A stretch of 64,000 bases of DNA from JADJNY01 sp046349615 (GTDB lineage Bacteria > Planctomycetota > UBA1135 > GCA-002686595). Below, one piece after another: positions 51,652 to 59,419 of this stretch. The notes beneath the pieces are model-generated. The model did no database searches, had not been told where the DNA came from, and saw only the letters and a list, made by a program, of their open reading frames with translations. The stretch covers positions 496,001 through 560,000 of the forward strand of contig JAXMBZ010000001.1 of the NCBI GenBank assembly GCA_046349615.1. Direction: 5' to 3'. Position numbers and translations under genes: made by a program. Numbering within the stretch: position 1 is the first letter of the stretch; the number at the start of each line of letters is the position of its first letter.

Positions 51652-53046
51652 ATGCGTTCCGTCCTCGTGCTCCTCGTCCTCGCGCCGATCGCGCGCGCCC
51701 AAGTCGTCTTCACCGAGGTGGAGCCGAACGAATCGAAGGGGAGCGCGACGCCGATCGTCTGCCTGAGCACGGGCGACACGATCACGGGCTCGAGCCAAGG
51801 CTCGTCCACGGGCATCCCCGGCCCCGGCTCGGCGGACACCTTCCGCATCCAGACGTGCGCGCTCGCGCCGGGCCTCTGGCGGCACACGCTCACGCTCACG
51901 ACGGCGATCGATGCGTATCGCGGCTCGATCCGCGGGCTCTCGCAGTCCGGCACGCCGGGTTCGGGAGGTGTCGCGGGGACGATCGACGTCGAGTTGCAGG
52001 CGACGCCGTTCGTCGCGCCGCGCACGAATCGTTGGTACGCGTTCGGAGCCGGGGAGGAGCTCTACTGGCGCGTCACCGGCACGACCTCGACGACCGCGCC
52101 GTACGTCGCGACGCTCACGAGCTCGAGCGTGACGCCGACGACGATCGGTCCGTTCGCGCCGGGTACGGTGACGATCACGACGGTGGGGCAGGGACACACG
52201 ACGGACACGGAGCTCTGGCTCTACGACGGCAACGGTCGCGCGCTCCCGGGCTTCGGGAACGACGATGCGTTCGGGCTCGGCGTCGTCCAGTCGCAGCTCG
52301 TGCGCACGCTCACGACCGGCACGTACCTGCTCGCGGTCGCGCGCTACAACCTCGCGAACGATCAGACGGCGCCCGCGGACGACGCGTTCGTCGCGGGCCC
52401 GCTCGCGGATTTCGCCGGCGTCGCCGTGCAGGGCGTGCAGGCGACGGCGGTCGGCACGGACGCGAGCTTCGCGGTCACCGACGCGCTCGGGACGACGCCG
52501 GTGAGCGTCACGCTGAACGCGAACGGACAGTCCGACGAGATCGCCTGGTTCCGTTTCGACGTCGGCGTGCCGCCGCTCCACCAGGCGATGTGCGCCGGCG
52601 ACGGCGTCGACCCGCTGGTCGCGACGCCGTGTCCCTGCGGGAACTTCGGCGCTCTCGGACGCGGCTGCGCGAACAGCGTCCAGCCCGCGGGCGCGCAGCT
52701 CGTCGCGAGCGGTGCGCCGAACCCCGACACCGTCGTGCTCTCGATCTCCGGGACGCCCGCGGTCGTGGCGAACATCTTCCTGCAGGGCGACGCGGTGACG
52801 AGCGCTCCGTTCGGCGACGGCGTTCGCTGCGTCGGCGGGTTCTTGATCCGGCTGCGCTCGAAGGTCGGCGCGGCGGGGCAGTGCTCGTTCCCCGGGCCGG
52901 GCGAGCCGAGCGTTTCGAGCCGCGGCGCCTGCACGCCGGGGAGCGGAGCGCGGCGCTGGTACCAGGTCTACTACCGCAACGCGGCCGCGGGCTTCTGTCC
53001 ACCGGAGACGTTCAACGTCTCGAACGGCTGGGTGATCGATTGGTGA
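51652..53046 (+). CDS. Secreted pre-peptidase-like protein with conserved C-terminal module
   Basis: This 464-aa protein begins with the signal peptide MRSVLVLLVLAPIARA, then an EVEPNESKGSATPI start typical of bacterial pre-peptidase-like (PPC/DVUA0089) domains. The DTELWLYDGNGRALPGFGND unit is seen once. The C-terminus is the shared module (CAGDG, TPCPCGNFG, IFLQGD, FGDGVRCVGG, YYRNAAAGFCPPET, terminal W). It is closely related to the next protein, so the pair arose by tandem duplication. Expected outside the cytoplasm; function unknown. A TAGCAT box lies 23 bp before the start. Confidence 0.84.
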   Translation: MRSVLVLLVLAPIARAQVVFTEVEPNESKGSATPIVCLSTGDTITGSSQGSSTGIPGPGSADTFRIQTCALAPGLWRHTLTLTTAIDAYRGSIRGLSQSGTPGSGGVAGTIDVELQATPFVAPRTNRWYAFGAGEELYWRVTGTTSTTAPYVATLTSSSVTPTTIGPFAPGTVTITTVGQGHTTDTELWLYDGNGRALPGFGNDDAFGLGVVQSQLVRTLTTGTYLLAVARYNLANDQTAPADDAFVAGPLADFAGVAVQGVQATAVGTDASFAVTDALGTTPVSVTLNANGQSDEIAWFRFDVGVPPLHQAMCAGDGVDPLVATPCPCGNFGALGRGCANSVQPAGAQLVASGAPNPDTVVLSISGTPAVVANIFLQGDAVTSAPFGDGVRCVGGFLIRLRSKVGAAGQCSFPGPGEPSVSSRGACTPGSGARRWYQVYYRNAAAGFCPPETFNVSNGWVIDW

Positions 53047-53154
53047 CCGATCCGAACGCGGGTCGAGCCCGCCGGCCCCGTCCGCGGGGTGCGCGGTAGA
53101 CTTGGACTCACCGCGCCGGGCGCCGCGTCCCGGAAATCCGTTCCGCCGACCCGC

Positions 53155-54558
53155 ATGCGCACCACGCCGTTCACCGCGTCGATCGTGTTCGCCGCGCTCT
53201 CCGTCGCTGCGTCCGCGCAGACGGTGTTCCCCGAGATCGAGCCGAACGGCGACAAGAGCGAAGCCACATCCGTCGTGTGCCTCTCGGCCGGGGACGCGTT
53301 GACGGGCTCCGCGACGGGCGGCGTGCTCACGCTCGGCGACACGTCCTCGATCTCCGGCGACACGTTCCGCGTCCGCACCTGCGCGCTCCCGTTCGGTGTG
53401 TACCGGCACACGCTCTCGCTCACGAGCACGACGCCGGGCCACACGGCGACGTTGCGCGGCCTCGTTCAGGCCGGCACGCCGGGCGTCGGCGGCGCCGCGA
53501 CGGCGATCGACTCGACGTTCTCGACGGCGACGGGCACCGGTACGGCGCCGCGCGTGCTCGCGTGGTACGGCTCGGGTGCGAGCGAGGAGCTCTACTACCG
53601 CGTCGCCGGCCTCGGAGCGACGACTCAGCCGTACGTCGCGACGCTCGCGACGACGCCGGTGACGCCCGTGTTCGTCGGAAACGTGCTCGCGGGTCCGATC
53701 ACGATCACGACGGAGGGGCAGGGGCACCTCTCCGACACGGACCTCTGGCTCTACGACGCGAACTTCGCCGCGCTCCCGCTCGCGGGCAACGACGACGTCT
53801 TCCAATCGGCGTCGGTGCAGTCGCGGCTCGTGCGCACGCTCGCGCCGGGCACGTACTACCTCGCGCTCTCGTCCTTCAACCTCGGCAACGATCGGCCCTC
53901 GCCGGCGGACGAGGACTTCGTGCAGGGAAACCTGCTCGACTTCCCCGGCGCGACGGCGTCGAGCTCGACGCTCGCGAGCGTGAACGTCTCGTTCGCGCTC
54001 TCCGATGCGAACCACACCGTGCCCGTCGTCGCGAGCGTCGGGGCAGGAGGACCGCACGAGGTCGCGTGGTTCCGTTTCGAAGTGGTCGCGCCGCTCTTCG
54101 AAGCGTTCTGCCTCGGCGACGGCACGCAGTCGCAGCCGTGTCCGTGCGGCAACAACGGCGGAGCCGGGCGCGGCTGCGCGAATTCCGCCAATCCCCAGGG
54201 TGCGCTCCTCGTCGCAACGGGGGCGACGAACCCCGACACGGTCGTGCTCCAGGCGAGCGGGATGCCCGGCTTGGCCTACGCGCTCTTCCTCAAGGGGGAC
54301 CAGGCGAGCGCGGGGACCGTGTTCGGCGACGGCGTGCGCTGCGCCGACGGCGCGCTGATCCGCCTGCGCATCAAGCTGAGCAGCGGTGGCGTCGCGACGT
54401 ATCCCGAGCCGGGCGACCCCTCCGTCTCCGCGCGCGGCGGGACGCCGCCTGGGAGCGCGAGCGTCGGCACCTACCAGACCTACTACCGCAACGCCGCGGC
54501 GGCGTTCTGTCCGCCCGAGACCTTCAACGTCACGAACGGCTGGCGCATCGTCTGGTGA
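53155..54558 (+). CDS. Secreted pre-peptidase-like protein, tandem paralogue
   Basis: This 467-aa protein begins MRTTPFTASIVFAALSVAAS. It has the same layout as the upstream protein: EIEPNGDKSEATSVVCL, DTDLWLYDANFAALPLAGND, then the shared C-terminal module (FCLGDG, SQPCPCGNNG, FLKGD, FGDGVRCADG, YYRNAAAAFCPPET, terminal W). In this copy Leu replaces Ala in CAGDG, and NVTNGW replaces NVSNGW. The start MRTTPF is preferred over an upstream in-frame ATG at 53089, which lacks a signal peptide. Confidence 0.84.
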   Translation: MRTTPFTASIVFAALSVAASAQTVFPEIEPNGDKSEATSVVCLSAGDALTGSATGGVLTLGDTSSISGDTFRVRTCALPFGVYRHTLSLTSTTPGHTATLRGLVQAGTPGVGGAATAIDSTFSTATGTGTAPRVLAWYGSGASEELYYRVAGLGATTQPYVATLATTPVTPVFVGNVLAGPITITTEGQGHLSDTDLWLYDANFAALPLAGNDDVFQSASVQSRLVRTLAPGTYYLALSSFNLGNDRPSPADEDFVQGNLLDFPGATASSSTLASVNVSFALSDANHTVPVVASVGAGGPHEVAWFRFEVVAPLFEAFCLGDGTQSQPCPCGNNGGAGRGCANSANPQGALLVATGATNPDTVVLQASGMPGLAYALFLKGDQASAGTVFGDGVRCADGALIRLRIKLSSGGVATYPEPGDPSVSARGGTPPGSASVGTYQTYYRNAAAAFCPPETFNVTNGWRIVW

Positions 54559-54721
54559 GTCGCATCGGCGCGCGGACGGAGCGCGCTCCATGCCCTTTCG
54601 GGCCGCTGTCGACCCGGAAGTCCCTTCCATGCGGTCGTCGGGCCGCGCGAATCCGCGCAAGTTGCGGAGTCCGACTTCTCGATGAGGTCGGGATCGAATC
54701 GCGACCGTCGTCCGGCCCCGC

Positions 54722-54847
54722 ATGAAGGTCCACGCCCTGCTCCCCATCCACGTCGCCGTGCTCGCGCACGGCGCTCGTGAACGGGGCGTGACGCACACGG
54801 AGTCCGGAGGACGGGTGCACATCCACCCTGCGAGCCCGATGCGATGA
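54722..54847 (+). CDS. Possible 41-aa upstream peptide
   Basis: The frame MKVHALLPIHVAVLAHGARE runs to a TGA that overlaps the ATG of the Hpt gene (ATGA). It may be a leader or coupling peptide. No homology is recognised and the frame could be chance in GC-rich DNA. A similar short frame precedes the hybrid kinase. Confidence 0.3.
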   Translation: MKVHALLPIHVAVLAHGARERGVTHTESGGRVHIHPASPMR

Positions 54848-55245
54848 ACTCCACCCATTCTCACGACGACCGCGGTCCCGGCTGTCCGGGGACGAACGTC
54901 GAGATCCTCGACTCGAACGTGCTTCAGTCACTGAAGGAACTCGGCGGCGACGACGATCCCGGCCTGTTCCTCGAATTGATCGACCTCTTCCTCCAAGACG
55001 CGCCGCAGCGCATGCAGGAGATCGAGCAAGGGCTCGCCGACGGCGACATCCGACGGCTCGAGCGCGCGGCTCACACGCTCAAGTCGTCGAGCGCGAACAT
55101 CGGCGCCCTCTCGCTCTCCGCGCTGTTCAAGCGCATGGAGGAGGAGGCGCGAATGGAGCAAAGCAGTGGGCTGCCCGAGCTCTACGCGAGCTCGCAACGG
55201 CTCTGGCCGCAAGTCGAAGCCGCGCTGCGCGCGGCGAAGTCCTGA
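54844..55245 (+). CDS. Histidine phosphotransfer (Hpt) protein
   Basis: This 133-aa Hpt protein has the phosphoacceptor His77 in RAAHTLKSSSANIGA and a four-helix layout (ILDSNVLQSLKELGG, FLELIDLFLQDAPQRM). It shuttles phosphate between receivers in a phosphorelay. It is the first gene of an operon of receiver-containing proteins: two HDOD-REC-GGDEF proteins and a hybrid kinase follow on the same strand. The gap to the next gene is 31 bp. Confidence 0.92.
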   Translation: MNSTHSHDDRGPGCPGTNVEILDSNVLQSLKELGGDDDPGLFLELIDLFLQDAPQRMQEIEQGLADGDIRRLERAAHTLKSSSANIGALSLSALFKRMEEEARMEQSSGLPELYASSQRLWPQVEAALRAAKS

Positions 55246-55276
55246 ACTCCCCCCAGTCGCCGACTCGCCGCCAGCC

Positions 55277-57283
55277 ATGATCAAGAAGACCTTCGAAGAG
55301 CTCAAACTCACGGGACAACTCCCGTCGCCTCCGGGCGTCGGCATGAAGATCCTCAAGCTCACCCAGGGCGAGGATTTCTCCGCGGACGAGATCGGCCGAA
55401 CGATCATGGCCGACGCCGCGCTGACGGGACGCTTGCTGAAGATCGCGAACTCCGCCCAGTCGGCGGGAGCGCGTCCCGTCACCACGGTCAGCGAGGCCAC
55501 GATGCGCCTCGGGGTGCGCGCGGTGCGCAACGTCGCGCTCGGTCTGTCGCTCATCTCGTCGTACCGCACGGGGACGTGCAGCGAGTTCAGCTACGACCGC
55601 TACTGGTCGCTCTCGCTCGCCCGCGCCGTCGCCGCGCAGTCGATCAGCCGAGCCTTGCGCATCGGCCAGCCGCCCGAGGCGTACATCCTCGGTCTGCTCG
55701 CCGACATCGGGACCCTCGCGCTCGTCTGCGTCTATCCGGACGAGTACGCGCAACTCCTGCGGACCACGGGCGGCAATCGACGCGCGCTCCGGCAAGCCGA
55801 GCGCCAACGCTTCGAGATCGACCATGCCGAGGTCGGTTCGTACATGCTCGAGGAATGGGGGCTCCCCGGTGCGTTCGCGGATGCGATCCAGCACTACGAG
55901 GAGCGCTTGCAGGTGCGCGACGAGACGGACCTCACGCGGATCCTCCGTCACGCCCACTGCCTCGCGGAGGTGTGCCTCACGACGGAGAACGGCGAGGGAA
56001 TCGACTGGGCGAGCCTCGCGCGCGGGCTGGAACACCTGCGCAGCGAACTCGCGCTCGCCGAGGACGCGTTCAACGAGTTCTGCAACGCGGTCATCCGCGA
56101 GTGGATCGAGTGGGGCGCGACGTTGAAGGTCCCCGCGCAGAAGGGTGTCGACGTGGCGCGCATCGCCACGCTCGCCGCTCAGCAAGGCGCGGAGCCGGTG
56201 CAGGAAGTCGAAGCGGGACGCGCCGACATCCCGGACTCTGCGGCTCCCGCAGCGACCGTGAGCGCGCCGTCGAGCGAGTCGGAGCGTGCTCCGCAAGCCT
56301 CGCTCCGAATCCTCGCGGTCGACGACGATCCGATGTCGCTGCGGCTCCTCGAGCGTCAGCTCGTCAAGGCCGGCCACAAGGTCCAGGTCGCGCGCGACGG
56401 CAATCAGGCCCTCCAACTTGCTCTCGAGTCGAACCCGCAGGTGGTCATCGCCGACTGGATGATGCCCGGCATGTCGGGGCTCGACCTGTGCCGATCGCTG
56501 CGGCGGATCGAGTCGGGCCGCGACATCTTCTTCCTGCTCCTGACGGGGCGCGACGAGGAAGACCGCGTCGTGGAAGCGTTCGACGCCGGCGTCGACGACT
56601 TCGTGGCGAAGCCGTTCAACCCGCGCATCCTGATGGCGCGGTTGAAGGGCGGCGCGCGCGTGATCGAGCTCAAGGAGCAGGTCGAGGTCGAGCGCAAGAC
56701 CGTGCGCGCGCAGGTCGCCGAGCTCGGCGTGCTCACGCGCAAGCTGCGCACGGCGGCGTTGACCGACGTGCTCACCGAGCTGCCGAACCGTCGCTACGCG
56801 ATGAAGAAGCTCGAACAGGAGTGGGACGCCGCGGTGCGCAACAACCGTCCGCTCTCCCTGATCATGGTCGACATCGACCACTTCAAGAAGGTGAACGACG
56901 TCCACGGCCACGACATCGGCGACGTCGTGCTCAAGGAGACCGCGAACGTGCTCAAGCGTTCGTCCCGCCAGGGAGAGGAGCCGGCGCGACTGGGCGGCGA
57001 GGAGTTCCTCGTCATCTGTCCGAACTCGACGCTCGCTCAAGCGCAGGCCTGCGCGGAGCGTCTCCGGGCTTCGATCGAAGGCAACACGATCCGCGGCGGC
57101 ACGTTCGACGGTCACGTCACGGCGAGCCTCGGCGTGTGCGAGCGAACGGGCGCGATGACGTCGCTCGACGCGCTCATCAAGGGCGCGGACGAGGCCGTGT
57201 ACGCGGCGAAGAGCGGCGGACGCAATCGCGTCTGCACGAGCGGCGGTGCTGCGAGCGCTCCCGCTCACGCGAAGGCCGGCTGA
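55277..57283 (+). CDS. HDOD-REC-GGDEF diguanylate cyclase (first copy)
   Basis: This 668-aa protein has an N-terminal HDOD domain (about 10-220, LPSPPGVGMKILKL, LGLLADIGTLALV). A receiver follows (about 344-460; LRILAVDDDPMS, phosphoacceptor Asp in VVIADWMMPG), then GGDEF (about 490-650, LTDVLTELPNRRYAMKK, ARLGGEEFLV). The intact GGEEF motif predicts c-di-GMP synthesis. Five residues before it, RQGE stands where the RxxD inhibitory site is expected, so feedback inhibition may be weak. It should be switched by phosphorylation through the Hpt protein encoded just upstream. Confidence 0.93.
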   Translation: MIKKTFEELKLTGQLPSPPGVGMKILKLTQGEDFSADEIGRTIMADAALTGRLLKIANSAQSAGARPVTTVSEATMRLGVRAVRNVALGLSLISSYRTGTCSEFSYDRYWSLSLARAVAAQSISRALRIGQPPEAYILGLLADIGTLALVCVYPDEYAQLLRTTGGNRRALRQAERQRFEIDHAEVGSYMLEEWGLPGAFADAIQHYEERLQVRDETDLTRILRHAHCLAEVCLTTENGEGIDWASLARGLEHLRSELALAEDAFNEFCNAVIREWIEWGATLKVPAQKGVDVARIATLAAQQGAEPVQEVEAGRADIPDSAAPAATVSAPSSESERAPQASLRILAVDDDPMSLRLLERQLVKAGHKVQVARDGNQALQLALESNPQVVIADWMMPGMSGLDLCRSLRRIESGRDIFFLLLTGRDEEDRVVEAFDAGVDDFVAKPFNPRILMARLKGGARVIELKEQVEVERKTVRAQVAELGVLTRKLRTAALTDVLTELPNRRYAMKKLEQEWDAAVRNNRPLSLIMVDIDHFKKVNDVHGHDIGDVVLKETANVLKRSSRQGEEPARLGGEEFLVICPNSTLAQAQACAERLRASIEGNTIRGGTFDGHVTASLGVCERTGAMTSLDALIKGADEAVYAAKSGGRNRVCTSGGAASAPAHAKAG

Positions 57284-57299
57284 TAGGAGCTCGCGCTTG

Positions 57300-59285
57300 A
57301 TGCACAACCGCTTCGAGGAGCTGAAGCTGTCGGGGAACCTGCCCTCTCCCGCGGGGGTCGGGCTCGCCGTGCTCCGGCTCACGCAGCGCGAGGAATCCTC
57401 GACGCAGGAACTCCTCTGGTGCATCCAGGCCGATCCGGCGCTGACGGGCCGCCTGCTGAAGGCCGCGAACGCGGCGCGTCGCCCCGAAGAGGAGCCGTGC
57501 ACGAACGTCGTCGGCGCGGCTCGACGGCTCGGCATGCGCCAGGTGCGCAACATCGCGCTGGGTTTCACGCTCGTCACGAGCCATCGAGGCACGACCTGCG
57601 CGGCCTTCCGCTACGAGCCGTTCTGGTCGCATTCGCTGGCCGTCGCGCTCTCGGCGCGGCTGCTCGCGCGCAGTCTCCGCGTCATCGAGCCGGACGATGC
57701 GTTCACGCTCGGCCTCCTCTCGCGCGTCGGCATGCTCGCGCTCGCGAGCGTCCACCCCGAAGCGTACGGCCGAGTCCTCCAGGAATCGTCGGGTCTGCCG
57801 AGCCACGAGCTCTGCCGCTTCGAGGAGCGAGCCTTCGGCATCGACCACTGGGAAGTCACGACGACGATGCTCACGGACTGGGGCGTTCCCGAGTCGATGT
57901 GGGGCAGCGTCCTCGCGGCAGCGCACCGGGAATCCGCACACGAGACCCGTCGTTCGGAGGAAGCGTCCGACACCGATCCGTTGGGGAGCCTGCTCGAGCT
58001 CGCGCTCCTCATGGCCGACCTGCTGAGCCTCGATCCCGAGAAGCAGAAGCAGGAGTTCGAGCGCGTGCAGGCCGGAGCGACCGCGATCGCGCGCCGGAAC
58101 GGGATCGAACTCGACGAACTGCCGCGGCTCTGCGACATCGCCGCGCGCCACTGGCGCGACTGGTGCGAACTCGTTCGGCTGCCGTTCAACGACGCGAGCG
58201 GTTTCCACGGAGGCGACGTCGGCGACACGTCCTTCCCCCGACTTCTGCAGGTTCCCGAGGAGGCGAACGGAGCGTCGGAGCGTGCCGGAGCTCCCGTCCG
58301 GGAGAACGGCCCGATCCGCGTGCTCGTCGTCGACGACGACGAGAAGCTCGCACGGCTGGTCGCGCTGCACCTGACGCGCGCCGGCTACCACGTGACGACG
58401 GCCACGGACGGGAACGAGGCCCTGCGTCTCGCGATGACCGAATCGCCGCAGATCGTCGTCACCGACTGGATGATGCCCGAGCTCAACGGACTCGAACTCT
58501 GTCACTCGCTGCGACGCACCGACGTGGGACGGAAGACCTACGTGCTCCTGCTCACCGCGCGCGAGGACGAGGACCGGATCGTCGACGCGTTCAACGCGGG
58601 CGTCGACGACTACGTCACGAAGCCGTTCAACCCGAAGATCCTCCTCGCGCGCGTCCAAGCCGCGCAGCGTCTCGTCGAACTCCAGCTCCAGGTCGACGCC
58701 GACAAGCGCATCCGCGAGCAGCAGGTCGCCGAGATGGGGCTCCTGACGCGCAAGCTGCGCTCCGCGGCGCTGACCGACGTGCTGACCGAGCTCCCGAACC
58801 GGCGCTATGCGATGAGCCGGCTCGAAGAAGAGTGGGAGGTCGCGCAGCTCCTGAAGCGTCCGCTCTCCGTCGTCATGGTCGACATCGACCACTTCAAGCG
58901 CATCAACGACACGTTCGGACACGCCGTGGGCGACCAGGTCCTGCGCGAGACCGCCGCGGTTCTGCGCGAGTTCACGCGCCGCGGCGACATCGTGTGCCGA
59001 CTCGGCGGCGAGGAGTTCCTCGTCATCAACGTCAGCAGCGATGCTCACGGCGCGATGATGTGCGCCGAGCGCCTGCGCACCGCCGTCGAGGCGAACACGA
59101 TCGAATACGAAGCGTTCCACGGCCGCGTGACGGTCAGCCTCGGCGTCGCCGAGCGCACCGCGGACATGCGGCACATCGACGCCCTCCTCCGCGCCGCGGA
59201 CCACGCGGTCTATGCGGCCAAAGCGGCGGGCAGGAACGTCTCCAAGCTCGCCGGCGACGGCGAGTCCATGCTCAAGACGGCCTGA
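57300..59285 (+). CDS. HDOD-REC-GGDEF diguanylate cyclase (second copy)
   Basis: This 661-aa paralogue of the preceding protein has the same domain order. The HDOD domain covers about 10-215 (LPSPAGVGLAVLRL, LGLLSRVGMLALASV). The receiver (about 339-460) has its Asp in IVVTDWMMPEL. GGDEF (about 485-645) has CRLGGEEFLVI, and an intact RxxD-type inhibitory site (RRGD) lies five residues earlier. An AGGAG lies about 12 bp before the ATG. The two cyclases differ mainly at the inhibitory site and in the region between HDOD and REC, so they may differ in feedback. Confidence 0.93.
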   Translation: MHNRFEELKLSGNLPSPAGVGLAVLRLTQREESSTQELLWCIQADPALTGRLLKAANAARRPEEEPCTNVVGAARRLGMRQVRNIALGFTLVTSHRGTTCAAFRYEPFWSHSLAVALSARLLARSLRVIEPDDAFTLGLLSRVGMLALASVHPEAYGRVLQESSGLPSHELCRFEERAFGIDHWEVTTTMLTDWGVPESMWGSVLAAAHRESAHETRRSEEASDTDPLGSLLELALLMADLLSLDPEKQKQEFERVQAGATAIARRNGIELDELPRLCDIAARHWRDWCELVRLPFNDASGFHGGDVGDTSFPRLLQVPEEANGASERAGAPVRENGPIRVLVVDDDEKLARLVALHLTRAGYHVTTATDGNEALRLAMTESPQIVVTDWMMPELNGLELCHSLRRTDVGRKTYVLLLTAREDEDRIVDAFNAGVDDYVTKPFNPKILLARVQAAQRLVELQLQVDADKRIREQQVAEMGLLTRKLRSAALTDVLTELPNRRYAMSRLEEEWEVAQLLKRPLSVVMVDIDHFKRINDTFGHAVGDQVLRETAAVLREFTRRGDIVCRLGGEEFLVINVSSDAHGAMMCAERLRTAVEANTIEYEAFHGRVTVSLGVAERTADMRHIDALLRAADHAVYAAKAAGRNVSKLAGDGESMLKTA

Positions 59286-59299
59286 CGACGAGGTCTCCG

Positions 59300-59419
59300 A
59301 TGCTCCGGATGCTCCATTCCTTCCTCGACTGGACCCGTGCGATCCTCGCGCGCGTCGACACGACGGTGCCCGTGCTCCGACCGCTCCCCATCCGAGTGGA
59401 GCGCCGCCGCACGCGATGA
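59300..59419 (+). CDS. Possible 39-aa upstream peptide
   Basis: The frame MLRMLHSFLDWTRAILARVD starts 14 bp after the cyclase stop, with GAGG upstream, and ends in a TGA that overlaps the hybrid-kinase ATG (ATGA). It could couple translation or encode a small protein. No homology is recognised. Confidence 0.35.
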   Translation: MLRMLHSFLDWTRAILARVDTTVPVLRPLPIRVERRRTR

